A stretch of DNA of 37,461 nucleotides from a bacterium (GTDB lineage Bacteria; Cyanobacteriota; Vampirovibrionia; Obscuribacterales; Obscuribacteraceae), in contig JAGOSY010000040.1 in the NCBI GenBank assembly GCA_018062085.1, positions 1-37,461 of the forward strand, read 5' to 3'. The position numbers and the translations under genes are program-made. The notes beneath the pieces were generated by a model. The model was not told where the DNA came from and did not search any database. It saw only the letters and a program-made list of their open reading frames with translations. Numbering within the stretch: the stretch's first letter is position 1; the number at the start of each line of letters is the position of its first letter. This document shows, piece after piece, positions 33,449 through 37,461 of this stretch.

Positions 33449-33765
33449 AAAGCGTATTATCACCACGACTTGGACACAGAACTGACACAGTCAAGTCTTA
33501 TCATTTTATAAGAAACAGGCACCCCAACAATCGCACTTGCTGCAATTGCAACTATAAAAATAGCTCGCGGAACACCAGTCTATAGCCGCAGGGGACAAGA
33601 AGTTGGTGGCACCTTCTGGGGCGCGTATCCAAAAAGGCACTAGTCGCCACAGAACCAAGTATTCACCTACCTACAATTTCAAAGCGCGACTATGATTTTT
33701 CAGAGCGCAACAACGTGCCACACAGTCACTAAAGGGCTCTAAAGCCACTATCAACAGATGTTTCC
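33449..33765. other. 317-base convergent intergenic region, no gene seen
   Basis: It lies between the histidine kinase stop and the stop of the Ser/Thr kinase on the other strand. I see small inverted repeats only: GACTTG/CAAGTC at 33467-33497 and CTTAT/ATAAG near 33496-33512. None has the stem strength and T-run of an intrinsic terminator. No convincing ORF or RNA gene is visible. Confidence 0.4.
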
Positions 33766-35994
33766 TCACTTACCTAAACCGCCAGTCCAAAAATCTGGTT
33801 CTTCTTCAATGTATTTGCGCGCCCTTTCTGAGTGCTTTTTGCCATCGTAACGTTGGTTGAATGCTCGGGGAAACTCTGGGCTGTTTTCTTTTACAGAACC
33901 ATGGCGTTTTCCAAAGAGCACATCTCGACCCTCATCGTAATGCTCATATCGAAATTTTGGTTGCTTGTCAAATTTTCTTTTGACGGCATCAGACCATTCT
34001 ATATCTGTATACAATCGTTTGAGGCCCTTCATTTGACACAAGTAAGTGTATGCTTTGTCAGTCAATCCGGGGCAACGAAATAGGTACAAAGTTTCAATAT
34101 TTTTCGCTGGCACAAGTAATTTTAGATCATTGTTCGAGATCGCCAGATCAGTGAGAAACAGTTCTTTTAAATTACTGTGCTTTGATACTTCAGAAAAGAG
34201 TGGTCGCGCATTGGGAATTGCGTCTAGGGAAAGTGCTCTGAGAGTTGAAAGAAGTTTGAGCTTGGCTACATCAGCACCATCAATTGGCTTTGACGATAAA
34301 CTCGCTCCTGGCTCTGGCCGATTAACAGCGAATTCTCCAGAGAGACCGAGCGAACGCAAGGTTGTTAACCTCTCCAGCATAACGAGATGAACTTTTAAGA
34401 GGGGCGACTTACTTCTCCCTCTCAGGCCTCTAGTGATGTGAAAGAAAGAGAGATGCTCAAGACCTGTCCAGCTTCTGACTATGTTGATTATTCGCTCTGG
34501 TTTATTGGTAATTACTTCTAGACCACTGACGTTATCTTTGCCAAATTTATTGCAAACTTCAGGCAAGTTTGCCCAACCACAGTGCAGAAATAAAAATACT
34601 TTCTCACTATTTGGCACATCGTTAGAAACTCTAGCCTTCTGCAGAGGCTTGAGGCCTACTCGTATGTAACCCAAAGATCTGGGTACGGCATCTGCGGCAG
34701 CCGTTTCGCCAAAAGCACGGGCGGCGAAGCTTTGCACCGTAGTATGCACCGAAAGATCGCCGGGTTCAGTGCCGACTATAGCAGGAATGGTAACCGCGGC
34801 AGCTGTTGCACTAGTGGTGGCAACTGGTGTGATCGGTGCTCTTGTAACTATGTAAGTAGCGAAACAAATAATCACAGCTACTAAAGCAACAGCGCAAGCA
34901 GCAATCAGTATCCGTTGTCGGCCCATACCTACTATTTTACCGACAGCGAAATCACTATCATTGTCTTCATCTTCACGAGCACGATTTCTATCATCCCTCG
35001 GGCTAGCGGTTTTTTCTAGCGAATGTACAACCGACTTGCCTTCTCTAACACGGCTTAGGTCGTGACTTACCTGCTTCATGTTCTGATAACGCTGGCTTGT
35101 ATCTTTGCACAACATTTTGGCAATAACAGCTTCGATAGAATCGGGAAAATTTCCATCAGGATAGACGCTATTAACAGAAGGCGCTTCCTCGGTCTGGTGC
35201 ATGATCATAGTCTCCATGCTATTAGCACCACGAAGAGGTGGAATGCCCGTCAGAGCTTCAAATAGAGTACAGCCGAGTGAATAGATATCAGAGCGGTGAT
35301 CGACAGATTGACCAAGACCTTGCTCAGGGCTCATGTAACTTGGCGTACCGAATACAGCACCAGTAACAGTTTGGTTTTGACTGGTGAAGGTATTACCCAA
35401 AGTGTTATTGGAGCTACGACTAGAAAGTCTGGCAATACCAAAGTCAACTATTTTTACTTTCTCTATTTGATTTTCTTCGTACACCATGATATTCGATGGC
35501 TTGATGTCGCGATGGATGATGCCTTGGTGATGGGCAGCATCAAGTGCATCAGCAAGTTGAATGAAAATGTTGAGGGCTTGCTTCAGTGGCAGCCGATGTT
35601 TTCGCTTAATCATTTGCGAAAGTGATTCACCAAGAAGCAGGTCCATCACATAGTAAGGGAACCGCTCTTTATCTATGCCCATGTTGTGAATGCTGACTGC
35701 GCCAGGATGATGCAGACGAGCAAGAGCCTTTGCTTCAGACTGAAAGCGCATCCAACTCTCAGGGCTAAGCTTATCCGCAGAAAGAAGCTTAAGAGCATAC
35801 TCTTTGCCAAGAATGAGATGCTGGCAACGGAAGACTACTCCCATGCCACCGCGGCCTAAGAGCGAAAGCAATCTATAAGAGCCATCAACAATGTCGCCAG
35901 TAGAGTAGACGCTAGAATGATCGCTAGAATGATCGCTCAAAAGATCCCTAGAAGAATCTCTAGGAGAATCGCTTGCTCTATGGTCTTCACTCAT
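33766..35994 (-). CDS. Transmembrane Ser/Thr protein kinase with C-terminal leucine-rich repeats
   Basis: The protein is 742 residues. A Ser/Asp-rich N-terminus contains the short repeat SDHSSDHSS. The Hanks-type kinase domain (about 40-305) has every key element: GRGGMGVV loop, Lys69, HRDIKPSN (161-168), DFG (184-186), GTPSYMSPEQ and DIYSLGCTLFEALTG. A charged juxtamembrane stretch leads to one span (361-383), then an extracytoplasmic region of ~355 residues with degenerate leucine-rich repeats (about 500-690; LRSLGLSGEF, LRALSLDAIP, LKELFLTDLAISNNDLKLL, IETLYLFRCPGLTD). It is probably a receptor-type kinase sensing a ligand outside the inner membrane. The start at 35994 has no strong ribosome binding site. 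Confidence 0.93.
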   Translation of the reverse strand: MSEDHRASDSPRDSSRDLLSDHSSDHSSVYSTGDIVDGSYRLLSLLGRGGMGVVFRCQHLILGKEYALKLLSADKLSPESWMRFQSEAKALARLHHPGAVSIHNMGIDKERFPYYVMDLLLGESLSQMIKRKHRLPLKQALNIFIQLADALDAAHHQGIIHRDIKPSNIMVYEENQIEKVKIVDFGIARLSSRSSNNTLGNTFTSQNQTVTGAVFGTPSYMSPEQGLGQSVDHRSDIYSLGCTLFEALTGIPPLRGANSMETMIMHQTEEAPSVNSVYPDGNFPDSIEAVIAKMLCKDTSQRYQNMKQVSHDLSRVREGKSVVHSLEKTASPRDDRNRAREDEDNDSDFAVGKIVGMGRQRILIAACAVALVAVIICFATYIVTRAPITPVATTSATAAAVTIPAIVGTEPGDLSVHTTVQSFAARAFGETAAADAVPRSLGYIRVGLKPLQKARVSNDVPNSEKVFLFLHCGWANLPEVCNKFGKDNVSGLEVITNKPERIINIVRSWTGLEHLSFFHITRGLRGRSKSPLLKVHLVMLERLTTLRSLGLSGEFAVNRPEPGASLSSKPIDGADVAKLKLLSTLRALSLDAIPNARPLFSEVSKHSNLKELFLTDLAISNNDLKLLVPAKNIETLYLFRCPGLTDKAYTYLCQMKGLKRLYTDIEWSDAVKRKFDKQPKFRYEHYDEGRDVLFGKRHGSVKENSPEFPRAFNQRYDGKKHSERARKYIEEEPDFWTGGLGK

Positions 35995-36115
35995 ATATTG
36001 CCATTGCTCTTCAAATCACAGTCATTGAAAGCCAATTGTTTCTTTCAAGAGGAAAGCAGCCGATTGCTCAGCTGCTTCTCTCTGCCACCCCCGTGGAGCC
36101 CTATGATGGTCAATT

Positions 36116-37228
36116 CTATTCTCTGTTACGTCTGGTACCAGTAGGATAGAACGTTGCATCATCAATTGAACCTTGGTTCAATTGCAAATCTGGTCTAATG
36201 GTGCTGTTGCCATCGCTATAGATACTTGGACCAAAATCAAGAGTGCTATCTCCTGCCGTTAGACCAAGACCAGCGCCAACACTAGAATCTTCACTATCTA
36301 AATCGAAGTGACCGCCAGTGCGAAAACCGGCTAAATCTGCCACATCGGTATTGGCACCAGTGTATGCATGGACACCTTCTGGTCCGACGCCAGCACCGGC
36401 TTCAGCTTCTACATCAACTGGATAAACTCGGCCACGAACATCACCGTCAACACCAGTATTTCTGCCAAATCTAGCATCGAAATCAGCATCGCCATTGACG
36501 AGGTTGAAGAAGTTACCGCCAGCGCCAACATCGCCGCGCACTCCATCTTCACTAAAGTTGAGGCCAGCTCCGGTTCTAGCATGAATTGGTCCACCGATTG
36601 GCATAAACTCAGCATCAACGCGGGTATTAGCACCAAGTTGCAGGTCAGTCTTAGCTACACCAATATTTACACCAGCTTCAAGGGAGCCACCATCGTTATA
36701 GCCAAGTCTGACGATGCCCAAATCGAGGCCATGAAATTCTGGCTTAGGCTGATTGTAAGCAGCATCATAAGCTGGACTGTTGGGCGTCGGTGGAGCGAAA
36801 CGACTATCAGGAGCATAGCCAGGGTGCTTGATGCGATTATCAACTTCTGCGTCAGCTGGCGGAATTGGAAGATTTTTGTCATCAAGAGCCCTGATGTCGC
36901 TAATCTCGATCACACCGTCATTTTGAGCATCAACCGGCGCAGCCACTCTTTTTTGATGGTGCGGTTTTGGTTGATGGCGAACCTTCTTCACTTCAGCTTC
37001 TTCAGCAACACCGTCCATGGCATTGTTCCAATCTTTCTTATTGTATTTGTGCTTGTGCTCATTGTTCTTATCAACAATGGCCATAGCCTTGTCCCAATCT
37101 TTAGGATTCTTGCTGTTCCAGAGATCCCAGGCAACGCGAGCGTCAGCAACATCAGCTGCCATATTTGCTTGGTTATCGCCATGCTTGTGGCTGTGTTTAG
37201 CGTTATCTGCGTGGTTAGGCTTGTCCAT
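36116..37228 (-). CDS. His-rich protein with long Gly/Asp-rich beta-repeat region, unknown function
   Basis: The protein is 370 residues from ATG at 37228, chosen because AAGAGGAA precedes it. The frame extends 22 codons upstream without a site. Parts: a His/Lys/Asn-rich start (1-25), two similar short motifs (KNPKDWDKAM and YNKKDWNNAM, at about 40-49 and 62-71), a Pro-rich linker (95-165), and a ~190-residue C-terminal region (about 167-350) of short alternating strands rich in Gly, Asp, Ala and Val (VRGDVGAGGNFFNLVNG, VEAEAGAGVGPEGVHAYTG). It looks like a repetitive beta-structure such as a surface or solenoid protein, but no signal peptide is present. No family recognised. Confidence 0.7.
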   Translation of the reverse strand: MDKPNHADNAKHSHKHGDNQANMAADVADARVAWDLWNSKNPKDWDKAMAIVDKNNEHKHKYNKKDWNNAMDGVAEEAEVKKVRHQPKPHHQKRVAAPVDAQNDGVIEISDIRALDDKNLPIPPADAEVDNRIKHPGYAPDSRFAPPTPNSPAYDAAYNQPKPEFHGLDLGIVRLGYNDGGSLEAGVNIGVAKTDLQLGANTRVDAEFMPIGGPIHARTGAGLNFSEDGVRGDVGAGGNFFNLVNGDADFDARFGRNTGVDGDVRGRVYPVDVEAEAGAGVGPEGVHAYTGANTDVADLAGFRTGGHFDLDSEDSSVGAGLGLTAGDSTLDFGPSIYSDGNSTIRPDLQLNQGSIDDATFYPTGTRRNRE

Positions 37229-37461
37229 GGAATATTCCTCTTGGGGGGAAGGCGAAATTGTTGTACCGGTTGTAATGATTTCAAAAGCGCACAAAAATCT
37301 AGCTGAAAGCCGTGGGCTTATTCAGTGAAAACAAATTCGGCTTTTGAAATTTGTCGGTTGGTTGCGATTGCATTTCCGACTCACCCCATGACAATACAAT
37401 CGCAAATGCGATTTGGCAAGTAAAACTTTTTCTGCCACAAGTCCGCCACAGTTAGAACACA
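37229..37461 (-). promoter_or_regulatory. Upstream region of the His-rich protein with palindromes
   Basis: This stretch holds the presumed promoter of the 37228 gene. A perfect palindrome AATCGCAAATGCGATT lies at 37398-37413, and a related TGCGATTGCATTT occurs at 37363-37375. A separate inverted repeat ACAAATT/AATTTGT lies at 37331-37354. Repeated TGCGATT elements at fixed spacing are typical of operator pairs. No start of another gene is visible before the window end. Confidence 0.4.

Noticed and set aside
24770..33490. Recurring TGACACAG in intergenic regions (24770, 27575, 28679, 33483)
   Set aside because: The same octamer also occurs inside coding regions (for example near 3760 and 15446), so it is not a specific regulatory signal here.
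35912..35975. Short direct repeats at the N-terminal coding end of the Ser/Thr kinase gene
   Set aside because: They simply encode the SDHSSDHSS repeat in a disordered tail; no sign of a mobile element.
36368..37306. 312-codon plus-strand frame opposite the His-rich protein
   Set aside because: It is an antisense shadow of the repetitive Gly/Asp codons on the minus strand. The sense frame has a ribosome binding site and ordered domain structure.
1..37461. CRISPR array, tRNA/rRNA genes, insertion sequences, prophage genes
   Set aside because: I found no regularly spaced repeats, no tRNA T-loop-like signatures and no transposase, integrase or phage structural motifs.

Overview
The window reads as a bacterial chromosome fragment of roughly balanced base composition. 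It is gene-dense, with short intergenic gaps and clear AGGAG-type ribosome binding sites. There are no tRNA or rRNA genes, insertion sequences or CRISPR arrays that I can see. The mix of a Hanks-type Ser/Thr kinase with leucine-rich repeats, a hybrid of transporters and peptidases, many orphan small membrane proteins, and large multi-domain proteins with glycine/alanine-rich N-terminal halves resembles the non-photosynthetic sister lineage of Cyanobacteria (Vampirovibrionia/Melainabacteria, Obscuribacter-like). This is inference from gene style only; no marker gene is present to prove it.

Layout. (1) 1-1517, minus strand: four small co-directional genes of unknown function, the last running off the window edge. 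(2) 1518-2163: divergent intergenic region. (3) 2164-18017, plus strand: about twenty genes in one direction, mostly separated by less than 100 bases. Recognisable members are an acyl-CoA thioesterase, a CorA Mg2+ channel, a CNNM/CBS membrane protein, a family I inorganic pyrophosphatase, an APC amino-acid permease, leucyl aminopeptidase PepA, an S41 serine peptidase and a membrane-anchored glutamate-synthase-like flavoprotein. Eight small predicted membrane proteins and several soluble orphans lie between them. One good rho-independent terminator (6321-6349) splits the run. The set looks like membrane/ion homeostasis plus peptide and amino-acid turnover. (4) 18224-18675, minus strand: a ParDE/RelBE-type toxin-antitoxin remnant with a frameshifted, truncated toxin. 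(5) 18947-24772, plus strand: three large proteins with effector-like architecture (kinase-like C-terminus, patatin phospholipase, papain-like cysteine peptidase), followed by a small helical protein. (6) 24799-27493, minus strand: an orphan protein, an NCS1 permease and a secreted DUF3060-like protein. (7) 27740-30752, plus strand: a GNAT protein, a second GNAT-like multi-domain protein and a translationally coupled small partner. (8) 30772-33448: divergent OmpR-type response regulator and PAS-containing histidine kinase. (9) 33766-37228, minus strand: the LRR Ser/Thr kinase and a glycine-rich repeat protein.

The most interesting part is 18.9-30.8 kb. There, unrelated catalytic C-terminal domains (kinase-like, patatin, cysteine peptidase, two acetyltransferase-like) are carried by proteins with polar N-termini. 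Most of these also have Ala/Gly-rich helical middle regions, and two of them visibly share one such module. Small helical genes follow two of the proteins directly. This is the layout expected for a family of modular effector or toxin-like proteins with chaperone or partner genes, but export and targets cannot be shown from sequence alone.
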